DNA of 64,000 nt from Mangrovibacterium diazotrophicum. GTDB taxonomy: Bacteria > Bacteroidota > Bacteroidia > Bacteroidales > Prolixibacteraceae. A program made the translations under genes and the position numbers. Where the stretch lies: NCBI RefSeq assembly GCF_003610535.1, contig NZ_RAPN01000001.1:2219320-2283319 (forward strand), written 5' to 3'. Positions 9,330-18,495 of this stretch are shown here, piece after piece. The notes under the pieces are model-generated. The model searched no databases. It was not told where the DNA came from and saw only the letters and a list, made by a program, of their open reading frames with translations. The stretch's first letter is position 1, and every line of letters begins with the position of its first letter.

Positions 9330-9357
9330 CCAGTAACGGTCTTACAAACAAACTAGC

Positions 9358-9391
9358 AACTCAAAACTTGAAACTCAAAACTCGAAACTTT
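9358..9391. repeat. 14-bp imperfect tandem repeat
   Basis: Two 14-base units (AACTCAAAACTTGA and AACTCAAAACTCGA) and a partial third lie just before the HMA lipoprotein gene. This is low-complexity intergenic DNA with no visible function. Confidence 0.5.
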
Positions 9392-9403
9392 AAATAACAA
9401 ACC

Positions 9404-9721
9404 ATGAAATTAAAAGCCATTCTACTAATCCTTGCCGTCGCCCTGTTTGCAGCTTGCTCAAACAGTGCCAAACAAGCAACTGAACCAACAGAAGAAGCGC
9501 CAGTAAAACCTGTTGAAGTTGTCTATCATGTTGAAGGCATGACTTGCGACCATTGCGAAGAAAGCATCCAAAAAGGAGTAACAGCACTCCCTGGTATTAG
9601 CCTGGTTGAAGCGAATCACGAAGATTCAACAACAAAGGTGATTTACGATCCTTCGAAGACCGATGAAAAAGCAATAGCTGAAGCAATCGCTCAACGAGGC
9701 TATACGGTGGTTCCGAACTGA
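9404..9721 (+). CDS. HMA-domain (copper-binding-like) lipoprotein
   Basis: A 105-residue exported lipoprotein: signal peptide with lipobox LFAAC (Cys near residue 18), then a Thr/Glu/Pro-rich spacer and a heavy-metal-associated domain with GMTCDHC (about 47-53), the canonical CxxC metal motif. Most HMA chaperones are cytosolic; this one should sit on the outer face of a membrane. Being next to two copper oxidases, it may handle copper in the periplasm; that role is inferred. A hairpin terminator follows at 9781. Confidence 0.85.
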   Translation: MKLKAILLILAVALFAACSNSAKQATEPTEEAPVKPVEVVYHVEGMTCDHCEESIQKGVTALPGISLVEANHEDSTTKVIYDPSKTDEKAIAEAIAQRGYTVVPN

Positions 9722-9780
9722 TCGTGCGGTCCAACGCCAAGATCAGAAAATCCTTCGTTACTCAAATCTTAAAAATATGA

Positions 9781-9812
9781 AAAGACCTGCCACTTGGTGG
9801 GTCTTTTTCGTT
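9781..9812 (+). terminator. Rho-independent terminator after HMA lipoprotein gene
   Basis: AAAGACC pairs with GGGTCTTTT around a CCAC/GTGG inner stem, followed by a T-rich run. Confidence 0.7.
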
Positions 9813-9881
9813 TTGCAATGAGGATGGTCTCCTTGAAAAATTGTAAATTGTAAAAGAAACAATTAAAACAGAAAACAAGCC

Positions 9882-10274
9882 ATGAGAACAGCTCTTATTT
9901 TATTGAGCCTGCTGATCTTATCTGGCTCTTACAGTACAGCAGGCGAATCGAAAACAAGAAACATTACCGGTCAAATTGTTGACACCGAGACACGACAGCC
10001 ACTCCCCGATGTCTCTGTCACACTGGACAATGGTAGTTTTGTATTGGGAACTTTAACAAATAGCAATGGGCAATTCACCCTTTGGAAAATTCCCAATAGT
10101 TGTAAAAACTTAGTGATTAGCGTTGATGGGTACCAATCAACGACCGTGAGTATCGAGCATATAAAAGACCTCAAGCGAGAAGACGGTACCTTGCTAATCA
10201 GTTTACAGGGCGAGAGACAGGCCGCGAAACAAATCAGCCTGAATGAAAAGGACAATGAAATCAAAAAAGATTGA
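9882..10274 (+). CDS. Secreted carboxypeptidase-regulatory-like domain protein
   Basis: A 130-residue protein with a signal peptide (about 1-20) and a single beta-sandwich domain. It shows the CarboxypepD_reg-like pattern: ITGQIVDTETRQPLPDVSV, then GTLTNSNGQFTLWKIP and a closing ISVDGYQSTTVSI. In Bacteroidota this domain normally heads TonB-dependent receptors; here it stands alone with a short charged tail. The gene ends 23 bp before the palindromic terminator. Confidence 0.8.
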   Translation: MRTALILLSLLILSGSYSTAGESKTRNITGQIVDTETRQPLPDVSVTLDNGSFVLGTLTNSNGQFTLWKIPNSCKNLVISVDGYQSTTVSIEHIKDLKREDGTLLISLQGERQAAKQISLNEKDNEIKKD

Positions 10275-10296
10275 ATGTTTTGACAATATGCCCGAG

Positions 10297-10334
10297 CAAA
10301 AGAAAGGATCACGATATCGTGATCCTTTCTTTTG
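10297..10334. terminator. 38-bp perfect palindrome, bidirectional terminator
   Basis: A perfect 19-bp inverted repeat without a spacer, centred between 10315 and 10316. It has A-rich and T-rich flanks, between the convergent 9882 gene and actF. Both transcripts can form the hairpin followed by U-rich RNA. Confidence 0.85.
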
Positions 10335-10351
10335 TTTTGAGATGTATTGAA

Positions 10352-11515
10352 TTAAAAATGATGATGAACACTTTCTTCTATGTACGGATGGTTACGCGGG
10401 ATTAAACTGGCTTTCGCCAGGTAAGTGATCACAACCAGCGTAAACAGTCCGACAAAGCCGAGCCAACTACCAATTTCCAACAAGCCAAATTTCGGTTCGT
10501 GAATGGTCGCGGGCCAGATTTCGTAATACAATTCAACATACTGACCTATCATCAGCAGTACAATCACCGGCACCATAACCATTTTACTGCGCGAATTACT
10601 TCGCGGCATCAGAAACAGGAACGGAATAAACCAGTTTAGAATGATGCTCGCGTAAAACAAAATTCCGAATGCCCCATGCCAGCGATGCACATAGTAAGAA
10701 GTTTCTTCGGGAATATTGCCGTACCAAATCAGCATAAACTGGGCAAAAGTGAAGTATCCCCAAACAATGGCCAACATGAACATGTAACGGGTGAAATCGT
10801 GCAAATGAGAACGATTAAGCACTTGCAAATAGCCATATTTGTGAAGGATAATAACGATCAAGGTAATCACTGCAGCACCGTGCTGAAACGCAGAAATAAA
10901 CATCTTTGCGGCAAAAATAGTGCTAAACCAGTGAACCTGTAGCGACATCAACATATCGACCGAAAAGGCAGAAAAAGATACTGCAACTACAAATATGAAA
11001 ATCCGCGACAAGTGTTCCGATTTCTGAAAATAAGCCAGGCCACCATCCGCATCTTCCTGCAATGAGACTTTCCGCATCCATTTGGTTAAAAAAATCCAGA
11101 GGCCAAAGAAAAGAACGATGCGAACAGCGAAAAACGGCAAATTCAAATACACAGATTTATGCTGAATCAAATGGTCTGTTGCGACTTCCTCCTCGTGCGA
11201 CCATTCGTACAACGAATGTACACCGAAAAGTAGCAGGAGAAACAACACAGCAGCAAATGGTAAATAAGCAGCCATTGCTTCAGGGATCCGCTTAAAGGCT
11301 GCTGACCACCCCGCCTGCGCTATGTACTGAATGCTGATAAAGAACGCAGCTCCTACGGCGATAGACACGAAGTAGAAGTTATTGAGCAGGTAATTTGCCC
11401 ATGCCCTTCCGGGATCGGTAAAAAAACCAAGAGCAAAGGAAACAATCCCAATAGCAATCAATCCGTAAGTGATTAACTTCAAATTCTTGGGTACTACAAA
11501 CTTTTCGTCGATCAT
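10352..11515 (-). CDS. actF: Alternative Complex III subunit ActF (NrfD-like membrane subunit)
   Basis: A 387-residue protein of about ten helices, last gene of the act operon. ActF is a second, diverged NrfD-type integral membrane subunit of the quinol oxidising complex, related to ActC. The order actA-B-C-D-E-F on the minus strand identifies it, and conserved segments such as WAGPTIH-like EIWPATIHEPKFGLLE near the C-terminus are present. It lies 25 bp after actE. Confidence 0.92.
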   Translation of the reverse strand: MIDEKFVVPKNLKLITYGLIAIGIVSFALGFFTDPGRAWANYLLNNFYFVSIAVGAAFFISIQYIAQAGWSAAFKRIPEAMAAYLPFAAVLFLLLLFGVHSLYEWSHEEEVATDHLIQHKSVYLNLPFFAVRIVLFFGLWIFLTKWMRKVSLQEDADGGLAYFQKSEHLSRIFIFVVAVSFSAFSVDMLMSLQVHWFSTIFAAKMFISAFQHGAAVITLIVIILHKYGYLQVLNRSHLHDFTRYMFMLAIVWGYFTFAQFMLIWYGNIPEETSYYVHRWHGAFGILFYASIILNWFIPFLFLMPRSNSRSKMVMVPVIVLLMIGQYVELYYEIWPATIHEPKFGLLEIGSWLGFVGLFTLVVITYLAKASLIPRNHPYIEESVHHHF

Positions 11516-11540
11516 GATTATTTCGTTTTACCTGTTCAGA

Positions 11541-12107
11541 CTAATTTTTTTGTAACTCATCGCGGATGTACAACACCGCTTTCCATCGATCATCCGGCGC
11601 CAGCATCGAACCGTGCTCAGCCATAATCCCCCATCCAACGGAGATGACGTGATAGATTTCGCCATCAGGAATGGTGCGGACTTTCTCCGAAAGCAAATTC
11701 GCCGGTGGATAGGAAAATTTTTTCGACGTGTACAACCGTCCTTGTCCATCTCCTTTATCACCGTGACAGCTCGAACAATAGATTGTAAACACTTCTTTCC
11801 CTCGTTCCAAATTGGCTGTTGTCGGCTCCAGCGGGTTGTGAAATGTCAAACCGGCTTTCACACGATCCTCGTCGGTCTTCTGAAACGGATAATGCATAAA
11901 GCCACGGGGTACAGTTCCCGCAATGGTCGGCTGCATACTTTTCCCGTCCTCGAAATTCGGGTTCGGCGTGTAAGTCTCGTAAGCCGGCGATTTGACCATA
12001 TCGTCGAAGTACTGATAACCGGGGTTATTCCGATCGTGATCGCAGGAACTTGCTCCTGCAATAACGAGGATGGCGGTCAGTAATTTAATTCCTTTGTTCA
12101 GGTTCAT
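11541..12107 (-). CDS. actE: Alternative Complex III subunit ActE, mono-heme lipoprotein
   Basis: A 188-residue cytochrome c. The signal peptide ends in the lipobox GASSC (Cys22) and the heme motif CSSCH is at 111-115. Distal ligand candidates are Met residues in the GWGIMAEHGSML segment (about 160-170). In ACIII this subunit passes electrons to the oxidase, here presumably the cytochrome domain of the caa3 subunit II. Confidence 0.94.
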   Translation of the reverse strand: MNLNKGIKLLTAILVIAGASSCDHDRNNPGYQYFDDMVKSPAYETYTPNPNFEDGKSMQPTIAGTVPRGFMHYPFQKTDEDRVKAGLTFHNPLEPTTANLERGKEVFTIYCSSCHGDKGDGQGRLYTSKKFSYPPANLLSEKVRTIPDGEIYHVISVGWGIMAEHGSMLAPDDRWKAVLYIRDELQKN

Positions 12108-12145
12108 ATGTTGCTTTTTTGAGCAGATTCGTAATTATTGGCGAC

Positions 12146-12637
12146 TTATTTGATGATCTCTGTCGCCCCGTTTTCCTTCAGTATTTTCTCAATCTCGGCT
12201 GCCTCGAATCCCGGTTCAGCCGACTTCAACACAATTACAAACTTATCGTTTGTGGCTCCGGGATGAACAATCTTTGCTGTCTTACCCGGAAATATTCTTG
12301 CTCGTGCAGAGAAAGTAAACAGCGTTGTAATGGTCACAATCAGGATGGTAGCGACAATTGTCACTACCAAAAATGATGGGAAGGTATTGAACGGCTTTCC
12401 ACCGAAATTCAATGGCCAGCTGACTACGGCAGCGTAATACATTCCGCCCAAAACCGACAACGCACCGAACAAGCCATAGAAAAACGCAGCATGCGTAATG
12501 TGCGTCTTTTTGCCCATTCCTTCCAGTATTTCGTGAATGGGATACGGCGTATAAACCTCGTCGACTTTTACGCCTTTGGCTTTCACTTTCTCAAAAGCCT
12601 TCACCAAATCAAATTCGTTATCAAATACTCCTACCAT
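12146..12637 (-). CDS. actD: Alternative Complex III subunit ActD (DUF3341)
   Basis: A 163-residue protein. An N-terminal soluble ferredoxin-like part starts MVGVFDNEFDLVKAFEKV and contains TPYPIHEILEGMG, a DUF3341 hallmark. Two transmembrane helices (about 55-80 and 93-115) and a C-terminal soluble tail follow. It lies 3 bp downstream of actC. Confidence 0.94.
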   Translation of the reverse strand: MVGVFDNEFDLVKAFEKVKAKGVKVDEVYTPYPIHEILEGMGKKTHITHAAFFYGLFGALSVLGGMYYAAVVSWPLNFGGKPFNTFPSFLVVTIVATILIVTITTLFTFSARARIFPGKTAKIVHPGATNDKFVIVLKSAEPGFEAAEIEKILKENGATEIIK

Positions 12638-12640
12638 GGC

Positions 12641-14014
12641 TTAATGATGTTCGTTAGGTTGCATTTCTTCATTAAACTTAGACACGCTCTTCACCTCAGA
12701 AACCGCAATCATTGGGATGTAGCGGAAGAACAGCAACACGCCCAGTGAAAACATCCCGAGTGTTCCAATAAAGAATCCGATCTCGATGATGGAAGGTGAA
12801 TAACTTGCCCAGTTTGCTGGCAAATAGTTCTTCGTCAATGATGTGATGACGATGTTGAAACGCTCGTACCACATACCAATATTGATGAATATAGAGATGA
12901 TGAACACAATCCATAATTTACTCCGCACCGTTTTGAACCAGAATAGCTGTGGAATCAAAGCATTGCAGGTAAACATCGCCCAGAACTGGAAGGCATATTC
13001 GCCCGTCACCCTGTTGTGGAAGAAGGTGTACATTTCGTAGGGAGATCCGGAATACCAGGCCATGAAAATCTCAGTCAGATAGGCTGTTCCCATGATCAAG
13101 GAGATAAATATCAAAATACGACAAACTGCATCAACGTGCGAGTCTGTGATAAAATCAGTCATATTATACAACTTTCGCATCAGAGTCACCAAGGTTAACA
13201 CCATGGCGAAACCAGAGAAAATTGCCCCAACCACAAAGTATGGCGGGAAAATCGTGGTGTGCCATCCGGGTTCTACGGAAACGGCGAAGTCGGTTGATAC
13301 GATCGAGTGAACCGAAACTACCAAAACGGCAGCGATACCACCCAACACGAAGCTCAGTGCTTCGAAGCGCAACCACTCTTTGGATGAGCCTGTCCATCCG
13401 AAAGCAAAGAAGCCATAAACAGCTTTTTTGATTTTCGACTTGGTGGTGTCGCGAATCGTCGCAAAGTCGGGCACCATACCGAAATACCAGAAACTAGCTG
13501 ATATGAGCAAGTAGGCTGAAATCGCCACAAAGTCCCAAAACAGCGGTGAGTTAAAGTTCACCCACAACGGACCACGCGTGTTCGGGTATGGGAAAATGAA
13601 GAAGAACAACCAGGGACGCCCCATGTGCAACAACGGGAACAAACCGGCACAACCCACGGCGACAACGGTCATCGCTTCCGCTGCACGGTTGATAGCTGTC
13701 CGCCATTTTTGGCGCAAAATCAACAGGAAGATGGAGAAGGCTGTTCCGGCGTGTCCGATACCAATCCACCATACAAAGTTGATAATCGCCCATCCCCAAC
13801 CGACGGTGTTGTTCACACCCCAGGTACCGATACCGGTCGAGATAGTCACGTATTTACAATACAATCCCCAACCGAACATGGCCGTGCTAATCGTCATGGC
13901 AATGTACCACCAACGGGGAGTTTTGGCATCTATCGGAGCCAGAATGTCCTGCGAAATCTTCGACAGTGACTTATTTCCGTCAATGAGCTTTCCTCTAATC
14001 GATGTCTTATACAT
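12641..14014 (-). CDS. actC: Alternative Complex III subunit ActC (NrfD family, quinol site)
   Basis: A 457-residue integral membrane protein with ten helices, of the NrfD/PsrC fold. In ACIII structures this subunit holds the quinol site near the FeS cluster domain of ActB. Features such as WWIGIGHAGTAFSIFLL and the GAIFSGFAMVLTL segment fit ActC. It starts 23 bp after actB. Confidence 0.95.
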   Translation of the reverse strand: MYKTSIRGKLIDGNKSLSKISQDILAPIDAKTPRWWYIAMTISTAMFGWGLYCKYVTISTGIGTWGVNNTVGWGWAIINFVWWIGIGHAGTAFSIFLLILRQKWRTAINRAAEAMTVVAVGCAGLFPLLHMGRPWLFFFIFPYPNTRGPLWVNFNSPLFWDFVAISAYLLISASFWYFGMVPDFATIRDTTKSKIKKAVYGFFAFGWTGSSKEWLRFEALSFVLGGIAAVLVVSVHSIVSTDFAVSVEPGWHTTIFPPYFVVGAIFSGFAMVLTLVTLMRKLYNMTDFITDSHVDAVCRILIFISLIMGTAYLTEIFMAWYSGSPYEMYTFFHNRVTGEYAFQFWAMFTCNALIPQLFWFKTVRSKLWIVFIISIFINIGMWYERFNIVITSLTKNYLPANWASYSPSIIEIGFFIGTLGMFSLGVLLFFRYIPMIAVSEVKSVSKFNEEMQPNEHH

Positions 14015-14037
14015 AGGCTCTGGTTTATTTCGAATGA

Positions 14038-16980
14038 TTAGGCTTTATTTCTGATTTTAGTTAAATATCCAACTGATGGCAACGTGTGTAACTCTTCAAG
14101 CAAATGATAATTCCGTTGATCCTTGAACAGTTTGTTGATCTTGCTTTCAGGGTTATTCAAATCGCCAAATACGATGGCACTACCAGGACATGATTGCTGA
14201 CAAGCCGTTTTGATTTCACCATCATTTAGCATGCGGCCCGCCAACTTGGCTTCCAACTTTTTATCCTGAATCCGCTGAACACACATCGAGCATTTCTCAA
14301 CGACCCCGCGAGAACGAACGGTTACGTCAGGATTCAGCACCATTCTGCCCAAATCATTATTTGCGTTATAATCGAACTTGTCGTTGTTCACATACTGGAA
14401 CCAATTGAAACGACGCACCCGGTAAGGACAGTTGTTGATACAATATTTTGTTCCGACACAGCGGTTGTAAGCCATTTGGTTCAGACCTTCGGAACTGTGC
14501 GGAGTAGCAGCCACCGGACAAACGTTCTCACATGGCGCGTTGTCACAATGCTGACACATAACCGGTTGATGAGAAACCGTCGGATTAGCCGGATCACCGG
14601 AATAATAGCGGTCCACGCGAATCCAGTGCATAATGCGGCGATTCCGAACCTGCTCCTTCCCGATCACCTGAACATTATTCTCAGCCTGACAGGAAATGGC
14701 ACAATTTCCGCAACCAGTGCACGAGTTCAAATCGATGGCCATACCCCAATGGTGCCCTTTGAATTCAATTTCTTTATAAAGTGTGACATGATGCTTTTCG
14801 CTTTCTTCATGGAATTCGTTGCCGGCATTCGGCTTCGCCAGGTACTCATCCAGGTTGGACTCGCGAACAATCGGGCGTCCTTCCATACTGTGGTGTGTCT
14901 GCGACAGCGCCAATGGGAAAGTTGCACCGGCTACGACATCCACCGAAGCATTCTCAATGCTGTATTTTCGCGAGCCATTTTCTGCCGACACGTAGCTGAA
15001 AAGATTCTTTCCAACACCATCACCAACTTTACCGGCATAAGTACGACCATATCCCAAAGCAACTGCGATGGTATCTTTGGCCTGGCCCGGCTGAATAAAC
15101 ACAGGCAATTCCAATCCGTTCACCGTGATCACACTCTCGTTTTCCAGTCCCTTTTCTTCGGCATAAGCCACAGGAACCGAAGCGTAATTATCCCAGCTGA
15201 TTTTGGCAAGCGGGTCAGGCAATTCCTGCAACCAGGGATTGTTGGCATATTTTCCGTTCCCCAAAGCGATGCTCTCATAAAGAACCACTTCAAGACCCGA
15301 TTTTGCAGCTGGCAATTTAGCGGCTGATGCAGCCAAACTGTCTCCATTGTATTCTGCCGTTTGCTCGCTTGCAGAACTGAATACACCTTTTTGAAGCGTA
15401 TAATTCCAGAACAGGCGGAAATCAGCATATTCTGCTTGTTCCGGGTAGAAATCGCTTTCCCAGCTCGATTTGATGAAATCGCCGTAAGATGTCGAGTCTC
15501 CCGTCCACACCAACAGGCTTTCCTGAACATTTCTTGAATCGAACAACTTTGAAATTGTCGGTTGCGCCAAACTCAACTGCCCAACTTTCGGTTCCAGATC
15601 ATTCCAGGATTCAAGATAATTGGGTTCCGGCAAAACATACTGACAAGCGCGAGCCGTTTCGTCTTTTCGTTCAGCAAAGGAAACCGACAATTTCAGGCTT
15701 CGAATTGCAGCTTCCAGTTCCGCACCGTTAGCCTGATCATAAACAGGATTTACACCCCACACCATCAATGCATCTACTTTACCAGCCAGGATATCGGCAT
15801 TTAATGCAGCCATTTCTTCGTCCAGCCCTTTTTTCGTTAATAAGGCTGAATTCCATAAAATGGTTTCGCCGTAGTTTCCCAACAGTTGATTTATCGCGTT
15901 TACGAACAGCTGAATATTTTCGTCGTTGCTGCCTGAAATGACAATCGATTTCCCCTTTGCCGACAGCAGATCATCAGCCAATGCGCTGACATCAACAATA
16001 GCAGGCACACCCGAAATCTGTTCGCCACCTGTTTTAGCGGCAATAGCATTGTACAATGCCAGCACCATTCCCGCTTCTTCCGAAGGTTTTACAGGAAAGC
16101 GGACATCAGCATTTGAGCCAGTCAGCGACATGTGTGACTCGAGTTGGTAGTGGCGCAACATATCGCGCTGCCCGTCGTCCAGCCTACGAGCCGAAGTATA
16201 TTGTTTGGTATATTCAACCGGAGACAACCAAGTTCCGAGGAAATCGGCGGCAAAACTCACCACCACTTTTGCTTTATCAAAACGGTAATCTGGAATCGCT
16301 CGCTGTCCGAAGCTTTTCATATTTGCATTGAGCATTCCGGACGCAGAGATCGCATCATATTGAATCCATTCCGTTCCGGGATATGCTTCCAGAAATTTTT
16401 GAATGACCTTTTTGGTAGAAGGAGAAATCACGGTTTGTGTCAGCAAAACCGAACGACCGCCAGCATCTGAAATTTCTTTCAAAGCTTTCGGAACTTCCAG
16501 GTCTGCATCAGCCCAGGTGATTGACTTACTTAAATTTTCAGGTCCTTTATTACGAGCACCATCATATAAATTGAGGATAGAAGCCTGAACACGCGCACTT
16601 GTACCCGACTGCGAAATCGGACTCAATTCATTCCCTTCAATTTTTATCGGTCGGCCATCGCGCACTTTAACAACAACGCTGCAATAATCGCCGGCATCGT
16701 AATAACTCGATGCATAGTAATTGGCTTTACCGGGTGTAATATCTTCAGGCTTTACTAAGTAAGGAATTGCCTTCTCCACCGGGCGTTTACAGCTCGCTGC
16801 AATTGATGCAGCCGCCAAACTAAAACCCAATGTTTTCAGAAAATCGCGACGCGAATTACCGCCATTGCCTCCTTCTGTTTTGTAAAGCAGGCTTTTTTGC
16901 TTGGCTTCTTCCCGGGCTTCCTGAATTCGTAAGGCCTTCGGATCTTGCAATTCTTCAAGGCTTCTCCAGTAGGTTTTCAT
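14038..16980 (-). CDS. actB: Alternative Complex III subunit ActB (molybdopterin-enzyme-like plus FeS domain)
   Basis: A 980-residue periplasmic subunit. It starts with a cytosolic 40-residue extension before a Tat motif (SRRDFLK, 43-49) and a Cys at 64 (AASC) that could be lipidated, both typical of Bacteroidota ActB. Residues 70-740 form a degenerate molybdopterin-oxidoreductase fold, which in characterised ACIII binds no molybdenum. From about 750 a ferredoxin domain has CTGCGNCAISC, CQHCDNAPCENVCP, CVGTKYCINNCP and CSMC...CQQSCP. These fit three 4Fe-4S and one 3Fe-4S clusters. Confidence 0.96.
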   Translation of the reverse strand: MKTYWRSLEELQDPKALRIQEAREEAKQKSLLYKTEGGNGGNSRRDFLKTLGFSLAAASIAASCKRPVEKAIPYLVKPEDITPGKANYYASSYYDAGDYCSVVVKVRDGRPIKIEGNELSPISQSGTSARVQASILNLYDGARNKGPENLSKSITWADADLEVPKALKEISDAGGRSVLLTQTVISPSTKKVIQKFLEAYPGTEWIQYDAISASGMLNANMKSFGQRAIPDYRFDKAKVVVSFAADFLGTWLSPVEYTKQYTSARRLDDGQRDMLRHYQLESHMSLTGSNADVRFPVKPSEEAGMVLALYNAIAAKTGGEQISGVPAIVDVSALADDLLSAKGKSIVISGSNDENIQLFVNAINQLLGNYGETILWNSALLTKKGLDEEMAALNADILAGKVDALMVWGVNPVYDQANGAELEAAIRSLKLSVSFAERKDETARACQYVLPEPNYLESWNDLEPKVGQLSLAQPTISKLFDSRNVQESLLVWTGDSTSYGDFIKSSWESDFYPEQAEYADFRLFWNYTLQKGVFSSASEQTAEYNGDSLAASAAKLPAAKSGLEVVLYESIALGNGKYANNPWLQELPDPLAKISWDNYASVPVAYAEEKGLENESVITVNGLELPVFIQPGQAKDTIAVALGYGRTYAGKVGDGVGKNLFSYVSAENGSRKYSIENASVDVVAGATFPLALSQTHHSMEGRPIVRESNLDEYLAKPNAGNEFHEESEKHHVTLYKEIEFKGHHWGMAIDLNSCTGCGNCAISCQAENNVQVIGKEQVRNRRIMHWIRVDRYYSGDPANPTVSHQPVMCQHCDNAPCENVCPVAATPHSSEGLNQMAYNRCVGTKYCINNCPYRVRRFNWFQYVNNDKFDYNANNDLGRMVLNPDVTVRSRGVVEKCSMCVQRIQDKKLEAKLAGRMLNDGEIKTACQQSCPGSAIVFGDLNNPESKINKLFKDQRNYHLLEELHTLPSVGYLTKIRNKA

Positions 16981-17085
16981 TAAAAAGGTATTTAGTTTTT
17001 GTGTATTCAGTTAAGGTCTTCGACCTATAATCGTACGCTCTTTTTCATATTTTCGCCAAAAACGGCGGACCAAACTGCCCTTTGT

Positions 17086-18240
17086 CTAATAGTGGCAGCG
17101 CATACAGTCATTAGCACCAATATCCTGCGCTTTGACAGCCTGCAAATCGCCAATCTCCATTTCTTCATGCATCTTGGCGTATGTTTCGTAATAACCGTTT
17201 TCCTTGAATTTCACATCGGTTTCGCGGTGACAATTCACGCACCAGCCCATCGACAAGTCGGCGCTTTGCTTCATGATGCTCATTTCCTGCACCTCACCGT
17301 GACATTTTTGACAATCGATTTTGGCCACGCCGACGTGCTGCGCATGACTAAAGAAAACATGGTCAGGCAGGTTGTGCAGTCGCACCCACTGAATCGGCTT
17401 TTGATTTTCCACCGCATCAACGATCTTGGCAATCTCGAATTTTCCGGAATTTGTGCCTTCACGAATCAACACGTGACAGTTCATACAAAGGTTCATGGCC
17501 GGAATACCCGCAGACTTGCTGCTCTCTGCCGTGTGGTGACAATATTTACAGTCGATACCGTTTTCACCGGCGTGCACTTTGTGCGAAAATTTGATGGGTT
17601 GGTCGGGAGCATAGCCGGGAGATCGTCCCAGACGAATTGCCTCTTCGCTAACTACTTTTCCCTGGTATCCCAACGATCCAAGTAAAACGAGAACCGGGAT
17701 AAAACGATATTTTATTTTTCGGAAGAAAATCAGTTCCAGAAGCGCCCAGGTAATCAGCATCCCGAAGAAAAGGAAGATTAACAGGTTGTTGATACTTGGT
17801 TTAACCGGTTTCGGTCCAGTCATTGCCATATTGTCCAAATAAGCCTTTACCGTTTTTAGGTCTTCATCTTCGATATTTATTCCGGCGTGTACCTTCGTAA
17901 GCATATTGCCAACAGGTTGCTCGATCGATGCTTTGAAAGATTCGAAATCGCGGTCAGCATATTTTACCGCAATAGCATATGCCGAAGGATTCCAGTTAAG
18001 CGTGTCGGTTGGTGTCATATTATGACAAGAGACACAAGATGGTCCTTTAAAATTGAAGGGTAGCAGTCCTTTGAAAAATCGCTCGCCTCGTTTTATTTCA
18101 TCGTGAGAATGACCATCAATCAAGCCATGCTCATCGGCACTAAAAGCTGGGATAGACGAACTTAGAAGAAGCAAAAAGGTCAATACGGAAGCTAAAGTTA
18201 GGTACCTGGACACAGGTCTAGGAGGCGACGTTAGTTTCAT
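17086..18240 (-). CDS. actA: Alternative Complex III subunit ActA, six CXXCH motifs
   Basis: First gene of the act operon, 384 residues: signal peptide, a small domain with CVSCH (69-73), two helices around 150-190, then a C-terminal domain with five motifs (CKYCH, CMNCH, CQKCH, CVNCH, CMRCH). The last motif lies at the extreme C-terminus. ActA is usually described as a pentaheme protein; the extra N-terminal mono-heme part makes six here. It takes electrons from the ActB FeS clusters. A 105-bp gap separates it from actB. Confidence 0.94.
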   Translation of the reverse strand: MKLTSPPRPVSRYLTLASVLTFLLLLSSSIPAFSADEHGLIDGHSHDEIKRGERFFKGLLPFNFKGPSCVSCHNMTPTDTLNWNPSAYAIAVKYADRDFESFKASIEQPVGNMLTKVHAGINIEDEDLKTVKAYLDNMAMTGPKPVKPSINNLLIFLFFGMLITWALLELIFFRKIKYRFIPVLVLLGSLGYQGKVVSEEAIRLGRSPGYAPDQPIKFSHKVHAGENGIDCKYCHHTAESSKSAGIPAMNLCMNCHVLIREGTNSGKFEIAKIVDAVENQKPIQWVRLHNLPDHVFFSHAQHVGVAKIDCQKCHGEVQEMSIMKQSADLSMGWCVNCHRETDVKFKENGYYETYAKMHEEMEIGDLQAVKAQDIGANDCMRCHY

Positions 18241-18495
18241 GCGTTAAGCTTTAGTTTTATTCTTTTTACCGGGGTTTTTCAACTCAAAACTTTAACAAAC
18301 TTTTTGTTTGAAGGTTTTCTCCCTTAATTTAGAAAATATTCGACTTCTTTTCGTTAATACCTGTTATACAGCCTATTCCAAATCGACTAATTTTCAAACA
18401 CCTGCTTTACAACATCTTAACGAAAGCAAAATTCATCCGTGACGATATAGCACATCTATATTGTCAAAAATTTAATAAAAAGAATTGATGATCTT

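Noticed and set aside
9358-9391. Tandem repeat as a possible CRISPR or regulatory array
   Set aside because: Only about two and a half adjacent 14-bp units with no spacers; simple low-complexity DNA.
14476-15327. 283-codon plus-strand open frame
   Set aside because: It lies wholly inside actB on the other strand, and the translation has no domain or export pattern; a shadow of a strong gene.
16999-17685. 228-codon plus-strand open frame
   Set aside because: Antisense to actA, where six CXXCH motifs prove the coding strand.
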